Assembly (NCBI GenBank): GCA_934636865.1
Contig: CAKUBI010000002.1
Span: 84,650 to 148,649, forward strand
Source of the DNA: an uncultured Oscillospiraceae bacterium
Lineage (GTDB): Bacteria; Bacillota; Clostridia; Oscillospirales; Oscillospiraceae
Direction of reading: 5' to 3'
DNA length: 64,000 bases
The position numbers were made by a program, and so were the translations under genes. The notes beneath the pieces are model-generated. The model searched no databases, was not told the DNA's origin, and was given only the letters and a program-made list of their open reading frames with translations. Every line of letters begins with the position of its first letter. The first letter of the stretch is position 1. This document shows, piece by piece, positions 21,441 through 31,370 of this stretch.

Positions 21441-22138
21441 TTCAGCGATACCTCCTCATAAAGTGCGGTCAGTGTGTCTGCTTCCATCGGCAGCTCCTGC
21501 GCGCCGTCCGGGATGCAGGCGAGCACGCTCAGCCCCGTGCACTGGCGGCACATGGCGATGTTGTCCTCCTCCATCGTGTCGCCCCTGTGAAAATGATTGA
21601 AGATGATCCCCTTGAGGGGGAGATTCTTGCTCTGCATGTACTTTGCCGTCAGCACCACGCTGTTGATGGTGCCAAGGCCCGCATCCGCGACGATCACGCT
21701 CGGAAGCCGCAGCGCCGCAATAACGTCCTCCAGCCACAGCGCCTTGCCGCTTTCCGCGCGCAGCGGGCAGAGGATGCCGCCGCTGCCCTCCGCCGTGACA
21801 TAGCCGTGGCGGCTGCACACGCGCTCAAAGCCCTGCCGGATGACCGGCAGCTCAGGGGGATTTCCCTCATAGCGCGCCGCCAGATGCGGCGACCACGCGT
21901 GCTCATAGACGTAGGGGCACATTTCGCCGAGCGGCTGGGAAAGTCCTGCCGTTTTCTGCACGAACAGCGCGTCGCCCGGAATCAGGCTGCCGTCGCTCCG
22001 TCGCTCGTTGCCGCTCATGGCGGCCTTATAATACGCGGCGTTTTGACCGGACTCCGCCAGCTTTTTCACCATCAGCGCCGTGACGTAGGTCTTGCCCACG
22101 TCCGTTCCGGTCCCTGTGACAAAAAGAGCCTTCGCCAT
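21437..22138 (-). CDS. bioD: ATP-dependent dethiobiotin synthetase
   Basis: Closes the ureido ring of dethiobiotin from DAPA, CO2 and ATP. 233 residues with the P-loop TGTGTDVGKT at residues 8-17 and the usual length. It begins 3 bases after the bioB stop and overlaps bioA by 4 bases, so the three are translated as a coupled set. Confidence 0.95.
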   Translation of the reverse strand: MAKALFVTGTGTDVGKTYVTALMVKKLAESGQNAAYYKAAMSGNERRSDGSLIPGDALFVQKTAGLSQPLGEMCPYVYEHAWSPHLAARYEGNPPELPVIRQGFERVCSRHGYVTAEGSGGILCPLRAESGKALWLEDVIAALRLPSVIVADAGLGTINSVVLTAKYMQSKNLPLKGIIFNHFHRGDTMEEDNIAMCRQCTGLSVLACIPDGAQELPMEADTLTALYEEVSLK

Positions 22139-22141
22139 GCC

Positions 22142-23125
22142 CTACGCCTCCTTCCAGTAGTCGGGGGTCACGTCCCGCCCGAGAGAGGCGAGCATGCTGC
22201 GGTCGCTGCGGATGGTGGCGCAGGCGGCGGTGGTCAGCATATTGCCGGTGATGGTGGCGGACGCTCCGGCACGGAAGGCCGTCTCGCCGTCGTTGGTCAG
22301 CAGCGCGCGTCCCGCCGCCAGACGGATGTTCGCCTCCGGGTTGATGTAGCGGAAAAAGGCGATCGTGAGCAGGATATCCTGCTCCGTCAGGCGGGGCAGA
22401 TGCTCAAGCGGCGTGCCGGGAATGGGCATGAGCGCGTTGATGGGGATGGAGTCGATGCCGAGCTCTGCAAGGCTGACCGCCATGTCCAGGCGGTCCTCCC
22501 ACGTTTCGCCCATGCCGATAATGCCGCCGGAGCAGGCGCACATGCCCTCCGCCTTGACCTTTTTCAAGGTCTCCACCTTCATCTCATAGGTGTGGGTGGT
22601 GCAGATGTTCGGGAAATTCCGCTTCGAGGTCTCGATGTTGTGGTGATAGCTTGTGACACCCGCCTCGTGCAGCCGGTGGAGCTGCTCGGCGCTCAGAAAA
22701 CCCATGGAGGCGCACAGATCGATCCTGCACTCGCGGTGCATCGTCTCGTAGGCGTGGATCGCCTGATCGAATTCCTCGCCGGTGAGCGCTCTTCCCGCGG
22801 TGACGATGGAGAAGCGGTCCACGCCCTCGCTTTCGTTCATCCGGCAGGCCTCCAGGATCTTTTCCTCGGGGAGAAAGTCGTAGACCTCGCATTCCGTGCG
22901 GTAGTGCGCGGACTGCGCGCAGTACTTGCAGTCCTCCGGGCAGCGGCCGCTGCGCCCGTTGATGATCGAGCAGAGATCGACCTTGTCGCCCACGCAGGCC
23001 TTGCGGATCTCGTCCGCGCCCTGACAGAGCAAATCTAAATCGCAGGTGAGAAAGAAGGAGAGGTCATCCTGACGCGTCAGGCGTTTGCCGCGGATGATCT
23101 CCTGTGCCAGATTCAGTACGTCCAT
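22142..23125 (-). CDS. bioB: Biotin synthase
   Basis: Radical SAM enzyme that inserts sulfur into dethiobiotin. 327 residues. The radical SAM cluster motif CX3CX2C is at C62, C66 and C69 (GRCPEDCKYCAQS), and the conserved YHHNIETS segment lies near residue 160. Preceded by GGAGGTAA. The gene follows bioY by 23 bases. No bioF, bioW, bioI or bioH is present here, so pimeloyl or KAPA precursors must come from elsewhere, or the cell scavenges late intermediates. Confidence 0.97.
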   Translation of the reverse strand: MDVLNLAQEIIRGKRLTRQDDLSFFLTCDLDLLCQGADEIRKACVGDKVDLCSIINGRSGRCPEDCKYCAQSAHYRTECEVYDFLPEEKILEACRMNESEGVDRFSIVTAGRALTGEEFDQAIHAYETMHRECRIDLCASMGFLSAEQLHRLHEAGVTSYHHNIETSKRNFPNICTTHTYEMKVETLKKVKAEGMCACSGGIIGMGETWEDRLDMAVSLAELGIDSIPINALMPIPGTPLEHLPRLTEQDILLTIAFFRYINPEANIRLAAGRALLTNDGETAFRAGASATITGNMLTTAACATIRSDRSMLASLGRDVTPDYWKEA

Positions 23126-23148
23126 ATCGTTTTACCTCCGTAGTGTTG

Positions 23149-23748
23149 TCAGGATCTTGCGGACGCTGCCGTCAGGATGTTGGGCGTCCCGGCGGCGGTC
23201 CAGATGCCGCTGCGCTCCAGCAGCGGCGCAAGGCGCTTGATGAGGACCGCGCCGAGAATGCTCAGCGCGGTGTCGCCGGGGACGGCCAGCACAAAGCAGT
23301 ACAGGAACAGCGGCCCCACCGCAATGGGGGTGTTCAGCACATAGTTGCAGATGACATAGTAGTAGATCATACCGGCGGCGTACACCACGGCGAGCCCCGC
23401 CAGATTGGCGGCGAGGTAGCGGGCGACGGTGCGCTTTTTGAGCCTTGCGGCGAGCGTGCCGGTCACATACGTCCCGATGCAGAAGCCGATGATGTAGCCG
23501 AAGCTCGGCTTGAGCACGTACCACAGTCCGCCGCCCTCCGTGAAGATGGGAAGGCCGGCAAGTCCCAGCAGCATATAGGCAGCCACAGAGATCGTTCCGA
23601 GACGCGGACCTAAGATGAGCCCTGCGAGCATCGTAAACAGGTATTGCAGGGTAAAGGGGACGACGGGGACGGGAATCTTGATGAATGCGCCCACAGCGAT
23701 CAGCGCTGTAAACAGGCTGCAAAACACAAGCTGCTTGGCCTTTGACAT
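23149..23748 (-). CDS. bioY: Biotin transporter S component BioY
   Basis: Biotin-binding membrane protein of an ECF importer. 199 residues, six hydrophobic segments, with the BioY-typical PVPFTLQ and LRGLAGLPIF-like (LLGLAGLPIF) and GYIIGF motifs. The ATG at 23748 follows a GGAGG site; an in-frame ATG at 23763 is less likely. It heads the biotin operon, and a 9+9-base BirA-type dyad overlaps its ribosome binding site and start. The EcfA1/A2/T module at 3.3-5.8 kb is the obvious energising partner. Confidence 0.95.
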   Translation of the reverse strand: MSKAKQLVFCSLFTALIAVGAFIKIPVPVVPFTLQYLFTMLAGLILGPRLGTISVAAYMLLGLAGLPIFTEGGGLWYVLKPSFGYIIGFCIGTYVTGTLAARLKKRTVARYLAANLAGLAVVYAAGMIYYYVICNYVLNTPIAVGPLFLYCFVLAVPGDTALSILGAVLIKRLAPLLERSGIWTAAGTPNILTAASARS

Positions 23749-23780
23749 TGTAAACCTCCACAAAAAATGATGTTTACAAT
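23747..23780. promoter_or_regulatory. BirA-type biotin operator
   Basis: Perfect dyad ATTGTAAAC (23747-23755), 16-base spacer, GTTTACAAT (23772-23780). It matches the TTGTWAAC-N14-16-GTTWACAA pattern of BirA operators in Firmicutes. It covers the start of transcription, the ribosome binding site and the start codon of bioY, and its distal arm touches the -10 box, so repression by biotin-loaded BirA is expected. Confidence 0.8.
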
Positions 23781-23806
23781 CTAACAGAGAACATCCTTAC
23801 TGTCAA
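23778..23806 (-). promoter_or_regulatory. Biotin operon promoter
   Basis: Minus strand TTGACA (23806-23801), 17-base spacer, TAGATT (23783-23778). An additional half site GGTTTACAA at 23823-23831 with a weak partner GTAAA lies just upstream. Confidence 0.75.
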
Positions 23807-23884
23807 CCGTAAATATTTTAAAGGTTTACAACTTTGCCGCGAAAAATACGAAAAATAATGACGGATATCCTGCAAAACGCAGGA

Positions 23885-23930
23885 AAAAAGCACGGTCAAA
23901 CCGCAGTTTTGCAATTTGACCGTGCTTTTT
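23885..23930. terminator. Bidirectional terminator downstream of rpoD
   Basis: Perfect 16-base arms AAAAAGCACGGTCAAA (23885-23900) and TTTGACCGTGCTTTTT (23915-23930). In the minus direction it terminates the dnaG-rpoD unit. Confidence 0.85.
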
Positions 23931-23951
23931 GATAAAATTTTCTCTACTTGC

Positions 23952-25342
<1,391 letters not shown>

Positions 25343-25361
<19 letters not shown>

Positions 25362-27139
25362 GTTTGCTTTCCTCCGTTACCCTTGTATTTATTCTTTTCC
25401 ATGGCGGCGGCAAGGGGGTCCTCGTTTGCCGCCGCGCGCTTGTGTGCCTGTTCCAATATGATCGTGCAGTAATCGCGCAGCGCCTGCGCGCCGTTTTTGA
25501 GCGATTCCGGCTTTTGCAGCACGCCGACGAGATGGTTGATCTCCTCCTGCGTGAAGCTCTCTGCGAGCGCGGGGATATTCGTCCGCCCGGTCTGGGCGAG
25601 CTGGGCGCGCAGGGCGGTGAAAAACCGGCCTAAGAGGGGAGAGGAAAAATCCTCCTCCCGGATGGGCGGTGCGCCGGCGAAGAGAGAATCGTCCAGCGTC
25701 AGAAGCCGCAGCACGCCCTCCTCTGCGAGCGCCGAGCGCAGGTCGGAATAGCGGATGGAGCGCTCGCGCGGCTGGGCGGACGCGGCGGGATTGAGGTCCC
25801 GGCGCTCCTGCTCGCGCCTTTCCTTATAGCGGGCGCGCTTTTGCGCGCGCTCGACCTCGAGCTTCAGCGCGTCCGGCGTGATGCCGGCGGCCTCGGCTGC
25901 GCGCACGGTGTAGATCTCGCGCTCGACGGCGTTCGGCACGGCGGCGAGCAGGCCTGCTGCGGCCTCGGCATAGCCGATGCGCCCCTCGTCGCTTTTGAGG
26001 TCGAATTTCGACTTGAGCTGCGCCATGCGGAAGTCCATTCCGCTCTCGCTGCCCGAGAGCAGATGCTCAAAGGCGTCTTTTCCCTGAAATTTGATGAAAT
26101 CGTCCGCGTCCTGCTTGACGTACTGCCCGTCCACGAGCCGCCGCGGCAGCTCGAGCACCTTCACCTGAAAGTCGGTGTTGTTCAAAAGCGTCAGCGCCTT
26201 CTGCGTGGCGATCCTGCCGGCGTCGTCGTTGTCGTAGCAGAGCACGACCTCCTTGGTGTAGCGGCTGAGCAGCTGCAGCTGCTCGCTCGTGAGCGCCGTG
26301 CCCATCGAGGCGCAGGCGTTGTCGAAGCCTGCCTGATGGAGCATGACGACGTCGATATTGCCCTCGACCAGAATGATATTGCTGCGCTTGCTCTTTTTCG
26401 CAAGGTTCAGCCCGTAGAGAACGCGCCGCTTGCTGTAAACGATCGTCTCGGGCGTGTTCATGTACTTCGCGCCCGGATCGTCCTTGCTGATGATGCGCCC
26501 GCCGAAGCCCAGCACATCGCCGCGCACGTCGATGATGGGGAAGATCAGGCGCTTGCGGAACTTGTCGTACAGCCCGCCGTTCTTGCCGCGGATGGCAAGG
26601 CCCGAGGCGAGCAGCTCGCCGTCGCCGTAGCCCTTTTTCCGCATCGCGGTGAGAAGACCGTCCCATTCGTCCGCCGCCGCGCCGAGACCGAAATTTGTCG
26701 CGTTGCGCTGCGTGATCCGGCGGTCACGCATGTAGGCCATCACCGGCTCGCCCTTGGGCGAGTGGAGCTGGTCGTAGTAAAAGCGCGCCGCGTCGCGGTT
26801 GAGCGACAAAATGCGTGATCTCAGCCTGCTTTCGTCGCTGTGCTCCTCCTCGGGCACGGGCATATTCACGCGCCGCGCGAGAAAGCGCACCGCGTCGGGG
26901 AAGGAGAGGTTTTCCTCCTCCATGATGAAGTTGATGACGCCGCCGCCCTTTTTGCAGCCGAAGCAGTAGCAGATCTGTTTGTCCGGCAGGACGTGGAAGG
27001 AGGGCGTCTTTTCGCTGTGGAAGGGGCAGCAGCCCCAAAGGCTCCCTCCCTTCGGCTGGAGCGAGACATAATTGCTGACGACATCGACAATGTCGTTCCG
27101 GGCGATGAGCTCGTCGAGAAACTGCCGGTCAAAGGCCAT
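25343..27139 (-). CDS. dnaG: DNA primase
   Basis: Makes RNA primers for replication. 598 residues: CHC2 zinc finger with C38, H41, C59 and C62; RNA polymerase core; TOPRIM domain with LVEGNIDVV and the CYDNDDAG acidic motif; C-terminal helicase-binding region. AGGAGG precedes the ATG. The upstream 200 bases (27140-27339) hold AT-rich sequence with long A and T runs and promoters for the divergent gene. Overlaps rpoD. Confidence 0.97.
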
Positions 27140-27274
27140 GGCGTCCTCCTTTCTGCGTGTTGGACGGGGGTGTCCATCCTGACTGAATTACTTATACGCC
27201 AAAAAAAAAGCTTTTCCTCTTTTTGATGCAAAAATTTATGAAAAAATTTTTACGCAGCTGAAAAGGCGTTTGGT

Positions 27275-27304
27275 TTGACAGCGTCCGCCCTCGCAGGCTA
27301 TAAT
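27275..27304 (+). promoter_or_regulatory. Sigma-A promoter of the phosphopantetheinyl transferase gene
   Basis: TTGACA (27275-27280), 18-base spacer, TATAAT (27299-27304): near consensus. Confidence 0.75.
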
Positions 27305-27339
27305 GGTCCAAACGATTCTGCGGGGGGAGGGAATGCGCG

Positions 27340-27888
27340 GTGGATATTCAGCTCTATGCGCTCGAAATGGAGCGCCCGCTGGGCGCGGACGGGCGGGAGC
27401 GGCTGCGCGAAAAGCGCGAGCTTTCCCGCTGCGCCTATGCGGTGCTGCGCTACGCCGTGAGGGAGCTTTTTTCGTGGGAGGATCTGCCGGAGACCGCGCG
27501 GGGCGAGCACGGAAAGCCGTACTTTCCCGCGCACCCCGAGGTGCACTTCAGCCTGAGCCATTCCGGCGGCGCGGTGCTCTTAGCCGTGCACAATGAACCC
27601 ATCGGCGCGGATATCGAGCGCCTTCGACCGCTGCGCACGGCGCGCCTGAAAGCCGCGCTGGGGGCGGCAACGGAGGAGGACTTCTGGCGGCGCTGGACGG
27701 CATATGAAAGCCGCTGCAAGCGGCGCGGCGTCAGCGCGGCAGCGCAAAGAAATCTTTGCCTTCCGGAGATAAACGGCGAGCGCGTTCTGCCGCTCCAGGT
27801 CTTGCCAGGCTATGCCGCCTGCGTCTGCACCGCTTCTGATTGCGGTGCTGTCAAGCTGAACAGCCTGACAGCTGACCTGATCAAATAA
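27340..27888 (+). CDS. 4'-phosphopantetheinyl transferase superfamily protein
   Basis: Transfers the phosphopantetheine arm of CoA to carrier proteins. 182 residues with the Sfp-type motifs GKPYF, HFSLSHSGG and GADIER (magnesium-binding Asp), and a second-motif equivalent W-T-x-x-E-S-x-x-K-x-x-G in WTAYESRCKRRG. The start is GTG at 27340, 9 bases after GGGGGGAGG; an ATG at 27333 is out of frame. Shorter than Sfp (about 225). No polyketide or nonribosomal peptide synthase is in the window, so the carrier target is unknown. Confidence 0.82.
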   Translation: MDIQLYALEMERPLGADGRERLREKRELSRCAYAVLRYAVRELFSWEDLPETARGEHGKPYFPAHPEVHFSLSHSGGAVLLAVHNEPIGADIERLRPLRTARLKAALGAATEEDFWRRWTAYESRCKRRGVSAAAQRNLCLPEINGERVLPLQVLPGYAACVCTASDCGAVKLNSLTADLIK

Positions 27889-27922
27889 AAAGGTTCCGAA
27901 GAGCGCTCTTCGGAACCTTTTT
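27887..27922. terminator. Bidirectional terminator
   Basis: Fully palindromic 36 bases: AAAAAGGTTCCGAAGAGC joined to its reverse complement. It ends the PPTase gene and the convergent murC-ProX unit. Confidence 0.9.
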
Positions 27923-27938
27923 CTGCTTTTTGACGGCC

Positions 27939-28478
27939 CTACAGCTCGACGATGACCGGCTCGTGGCGGACCTTCGGGAGAAGGACATTGCGCACATCCT
28001 CGGTCCTGAGCTTGAGCGTCGAGGTGCAGAGACACGGGTGGCAGGAGAAATACTCCGCCTCATACGTCTCGCGGTCGATGAGAAGCTGCACGCGGTTTTC
28101 CCCGTCGTTCATCAGCCCCAGGATCGTCGCCGAGCCCGGCGTGCAGTGCAGCAGCTCCCAGAGCTGTTCCTCCGGCGCGAACGATAAGCGCGCGGAATTG
28201 ATCTGGTGGCTCAGATCCTTGGTATGAAACGCCTTGTGCGGCGGCATACATAGAAGATAGAAGCTTGTTTTCTGGCGGTTGCAGAGGAACAGGTTCTTGC
28301 ACACGTCCACGCCGAGCACGGCGGAGACGCTGTCGCACTTTTCCATCGTGTCCGCTTCCTCATGCGTTACGCGGTCATAGTCGATGCCGAGGGAATCGAG
28401 AAGGTCGAACGCGGCCGCTTCCTGCGGCGGCAGTTCGCCCTCGGGGCGGGAATTGCGGCAAACAGGGGAGATGTCCAT
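27939..28478 (-). CDS. Prolyl-tRNA editing (YbaK/ProXp, PrdX-like) protein
   Basis: Freestanding trans-editing domain related to the INS domain of prolyl-tRNA synthetase; hydrolyses mischarged (Ala- or Cys-) tRNA-Pro. 179 residues. The fold is visible from CKNLFLCNRQKTSFYLL, the conserved GSATILGLMND segment and HPC near the C-terminal third. Starts 3 bases after the murC stop, so it is likely co-transcribed with murC. Exact tRNA specificity is not decidable here. Confidence 0.85.
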   Translation of the reverse strand: MDISPVCRNSRPEGELPPQEAAAFDLLDSLGIDYDRVTHEEADTMEKCDSVSAVLGVDVCKNLFLCNRQKTSFYLLCMPPHKAFHTKDLSHQINSARLSFAPEEQLWELLHCTPGSATILGLMNDGENRVQLLIDRETYEAEYFSCHPCLCTSTLKLRTEDVRNVLLPKVRHEPVIVEL

Positions 28479-28481
28479 GGG

Positions 28482-29867
28482 TTATTTCTCTTCTTTCAGC
28501 AGTTTTTCGCCGGCTTTGAAAATGTCGCCCGCGCCGACGGTCAGGATAAGGTCGCCCGGACAGGCGATGCGCGCGAGCGCGGCGGTCACCTTGTCGAGCG
28601 TGGGGCAGTAGACGGAGCCGGGGATCTCGCGGCTCAGATCCATCGAGGAAATGCCGATGTCGTTCTGCTCGCGCGCGGCGTAAATTTCCGCCAGCACGAC
28701 AACATCGGGCACGCACAGCTCCTTGACAAAGTCGTTGAACAGCGCCTTGGTGCGCGTGTAGGTGTGCGGCTGGAAGGCGCAGATGATGCGCTTATAGGGC
28801 AGCGTTTTCGCCATTTCGAGCAGAGCGTGCAGCTCGCCGGGGTGGTGGGCGTAATCGTCGTATACGTCCGCGCCGTGATAGCTGCCCTTGTACTCAAAGC
28901 GGCGGCCCGCGCCCGTGAAGGTCGCAAGGCCGAGACCCACGGCCTCGCCGCTGATGCCGAGAAGGTAGGCGGCGCTCGCCGCGGCCAGCGCGTTCATCAC
29001 GTTATGCTTTCCGCCCACGCGCAGGGAAACGTGCGCATAGTAGCTGCCGCGGATAAACACGTCGAAACTCGGCAGCCCGTCGGTCCAGACGACATTTTCC
29101 GCGCGGCACTGCGCGGCGGGATCGTCATAGCTGAACCAGAACACCGGCTGGGAGATGCCGACCAGCGAATCGCGCGCACCCGGATCGTCCATGTTGGCGA
29201 CCACGTGCCCGCCGATGGGGACGAGCTCTGCAAAGCGGCGGAAGGAATGCTCAACATCACCTAAGTCCTTGAAAAAGTCGAGATGATCGGCCTCCACGTT
29301 CAAAATGACCGCGACGGTGGGGAAAAAACTTAAAAACGAGTTGCAGTATTCGCAGCTTTCGGCGATGATCGTATCGCCCTTGCCGACGCGGTAGCCCGAG
29401 TGCAGCAGCTGTAAGGTGCCGCCGATCATGACGGTCGGGTCCTTCTGCGCGGCCATGAAGATGTGCGTCGCCATGCTGGTCGTGGTGGTCTTGCCGTGCG
29501 TGCCGGAGATGCAGAGCGCGTTTTTATAGCCCTTCATGATCGCGCCCCAGGCCTGCGCGCGCTCAAAGACCGGGATGCCGCGCGTCACCGCGCCGGAGAT
29601 CTCGGGGTTATCGTCGTGGATGGCGGCGGTGCGGATGACAAAGTCGCACTCGCCGAGGTTGTCCGCCGCGTGGCCGATGGATACGGGAATGCCCAGCGAG
29701 CGCAGATGTTCGACGGCGGGGCCGTCGTTCATGTCGCTGCCCTGGACCTTTAAGCCCATGCCGTGCAGCACCTCTGCAAGCGGGCTCATCGAAACGCCGC
29801 CGATGCCCGCCAAATGCGCGCACTTTCCGGGAACGAGATAGGAGAAAATGTCCTTCTGGTTGTTCAT
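28482..29867 (-). CDS. murC: UDP-N-acetylmuramate--L-alanine ligase
   Basis: Adds L-alanine to UDP-MurNAc in peptidoglycan synthesis, cytoplasmic. 461 residues starting MNNQKDIFSYL with AAGGA upstream. HLAGIGGVSMSPLA (nucleotide-binding start), ATP P-loop GTHGKTTTT at residues 122-130, and DDYAHHPGE in the C-terminal domain are typical of MurC. An in-frame ATG ten codons upstream lacks a ribosome binding site. Confidence 0.96.
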   Translation of the reverse strand: MNNQKDIFSYLVPGKCAHLAGIGGVSMSPLAEVLHGMGLKVQGSDMNDGPAVEHLRSLGIPVSIGHAADNLGECDFVIRTAAIHDDNPEISGAVTRGIPVFERAQAWGAIMKGYKNALCISGTHGKTTTTSMATHIFMAAQKDPTVMIGGTLQLLHSGYRVGKGDTIIAESCEYCNSFLSFFPTVAVILNVEADHLDFFKDLGDVEHSFRRFAELVPIGGHVVANMDDPGARDSLVGISQPVFWFSYDDPAAQCRAENVVWTDGLPSFDVFIRGSYYAHVSLRVGGKHNVMNALAAASAAYLLGISGEAVGLGLATFTGAGRRFEYKGSYHGADVYDDYAHHPGELHALLEMAKTLPYKRIICAFQPHTYTRTKALFNDFVKELCVPDVVVLAEIYAAREQNDIGISSMDLSREIPGSVYCPTLDKVTAALARIACPGDLILTVGAGDIFKAGEKLLKEEK

Positions 29868-29903
29868 GATATCAAATCCTTTCCTTATGCGGTGCACAGG
29901 AGA

Positions 29904-29932
29904 TTTACTTTTTATGGATTATCTATTATAAT
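29904..29932 (+). promoter_or_regulatory. Sigma-A promoter of the CCA-adding enzyme gene
   Basis: TTTACT (29904-29909), 17-base spacer, TATAAT (29927-29932). Confidence 0.65.
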
Positions 29933-29984
29933 ATACGATCATGCCGAGCGCAATCCTTAAAAAATGTTTTTTGCGGAGGAAGCA

Positions 29985-31337
29985 ATGCCTCATTTGCCGA
30001 ACGAAGTCGATACCGTCATCGCCGCGCTGCGGGGCGAGGGCTATTCGCCCTACCTTGTCGGCGGCTGCGTGCGCGAAATGCTGCGCGGCCGGGCGCCGAG
30101 CGACTACGACATGACCTCCGACGCGCCGCCGCAGGCGGTGCTGCGCATCTTCGGCGGGCGCGCGCACCCGACAGGGCTCCGGCACGGCACGGTGACGGTC
30201 GTGAGCGGCGGACTGCCCATCGAGATCACGACCATGCGCCGCGACGGGGCGTACAGGGATAACCGCCACCCCGATTCCGTCACCTTCGGCACGAGCATCG
30301 AAGAGGACCTTGCGCGCCGGGACTTTACGGTGAACGCCATCGCGCTCTCGCCTGACGGCGCGCTCGTCGATCCCTTCGGCGGGCAGGAGGATCTGAGATC
30401 GGGCGTGCTCCGCTGCGTCGGCGAGCCGAAGCGGCGCTTTGAAGAGGACGCGCTGCGCATTCTGCGGCTCGTGCGCTTCTGCTCGGTGCTCGGCTTTTCA
30501 GCGGAGGAGGAGACGGCGCGCGCCGCGCATGAAACGCGCGGCCTTCTCGCCCATGTCGCGCACGAGCGCGTGTATGCCGAGCTCAACAAGCTCCTTCTCG
30601 GGGAGAACGCGGCGGAGACGCTGCTCGCCTTCCCGGACATTTTAGGCGTGCCCATCCCGGAGATTCTGCCCTGCGTGGGCTTTGACCAGTGCAACCGCCA
30701 CCACTGCTTTGACGTCTGGGGCCATACGGCGCGCGCGGTCGGAGCGGTGCCGCCAAGGCGGGCGCTTCGCTGGACGATGCTCTTCCACGACCTCGGAAAG
30801 CCCCTGTGCCGGACGTTCGACGAGCAGGGCGTGGGGCATTTTTACGGCCACACGGCCATCTCCGCGCGGATGGCGGAGGACATCATGGAGCGGCTGCACT
30901 TTGAAAGGGCGCTGCGCGAGCGCGTGCGCGCCCAGCTTACGTGCTTCGACGATCTCTTCCTGCCCGAGCGCGCGGCCGTCCATAGGGAGATGGCGCTGCG
31001 CGGACGGGAGACGGTGGGGAACCTCCTTCTTACCAAGCAGGCGGACAATGCCGCCAAGGCCCCGGAGGGCTTTGAGCGCTCGCAGAGACCGTGGCGCGAG
31101 GCGCAGGCAATCTATGATGCGCTGTGCGCCGAGGGGGCGTGCTGCTCGGTGCGCGAGCTGCGCATCGGCGGGGAGGACCTTGCCGCGCTCGGCTATCGCG
31201 GGCGCGAGATCGGCGCGGTGCTCGCGCGGCTTTTGGATGAGACTGCGGCGGAAAAGCTCGAAAACACGCGCGAAGCGCTCACAAAACGCGCCCGGCGTCT
31301 GTGGCGCAGCGGTTTCGCGCGGCATACGATACCATAA
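29985..31337 (+). CDS. cca: CCA tRNA nucleotidyltransferase
   Basis: Adds or repairs the 3' CCA of tRNAs. 450 residues. Nucleotidyltransferase head with GGCVREMLRGR and the catalytic DYD, the basic RRDFTVNAIA motif, and an HD-type domain with LFHDLGKP. The ATG at 29985 follows GGAGGA by 4 bases; an in-frame ATG at 29964 does not. It is followed after 33 bases by the DUF2974 gene. Confidence 0.95.
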   Translation: MPHLPNEVDTVIAALRGEGYSPYLVGGCVREMLRGRAPSDYDMTSDAPPQAVLRIFGGRAHPTGLRHGTVTVVSGGLPIEITTMRRDGAYRDNRHPDSVTFGTSIEEDLARRDFTVNAIALSPDGALVDPFGGQEDLRSGVLRCVGEPKRRFEEDALRILRLVRFCSVLGFSAEEETARAAHETRGLLAHVAHERVYAELNKLLLGENAAETLLAFPDILGVPIPEILPCVGFDQCNRHHCFDVWGHTARAVGAVPPRRALRWTMLFHDLGKPLCRTFDEQGVGHFYGHTAISARMAEDIMERLHFERALRERVRAQLTCFDDLFLPERAAVHREMALRGRETVGNLLLTKQADNAAKAPEGFERSQRPWREAQAIYDALCAEGACCSVRELRIGGEDLAALGYRGREIGAVLARLLDETAAEKLENTREALTKRARRLWRSGFARHTIP

Positions 31338-31370
31338 TAAAAATACAACAAGTTGACCCGGAGGGAACAA

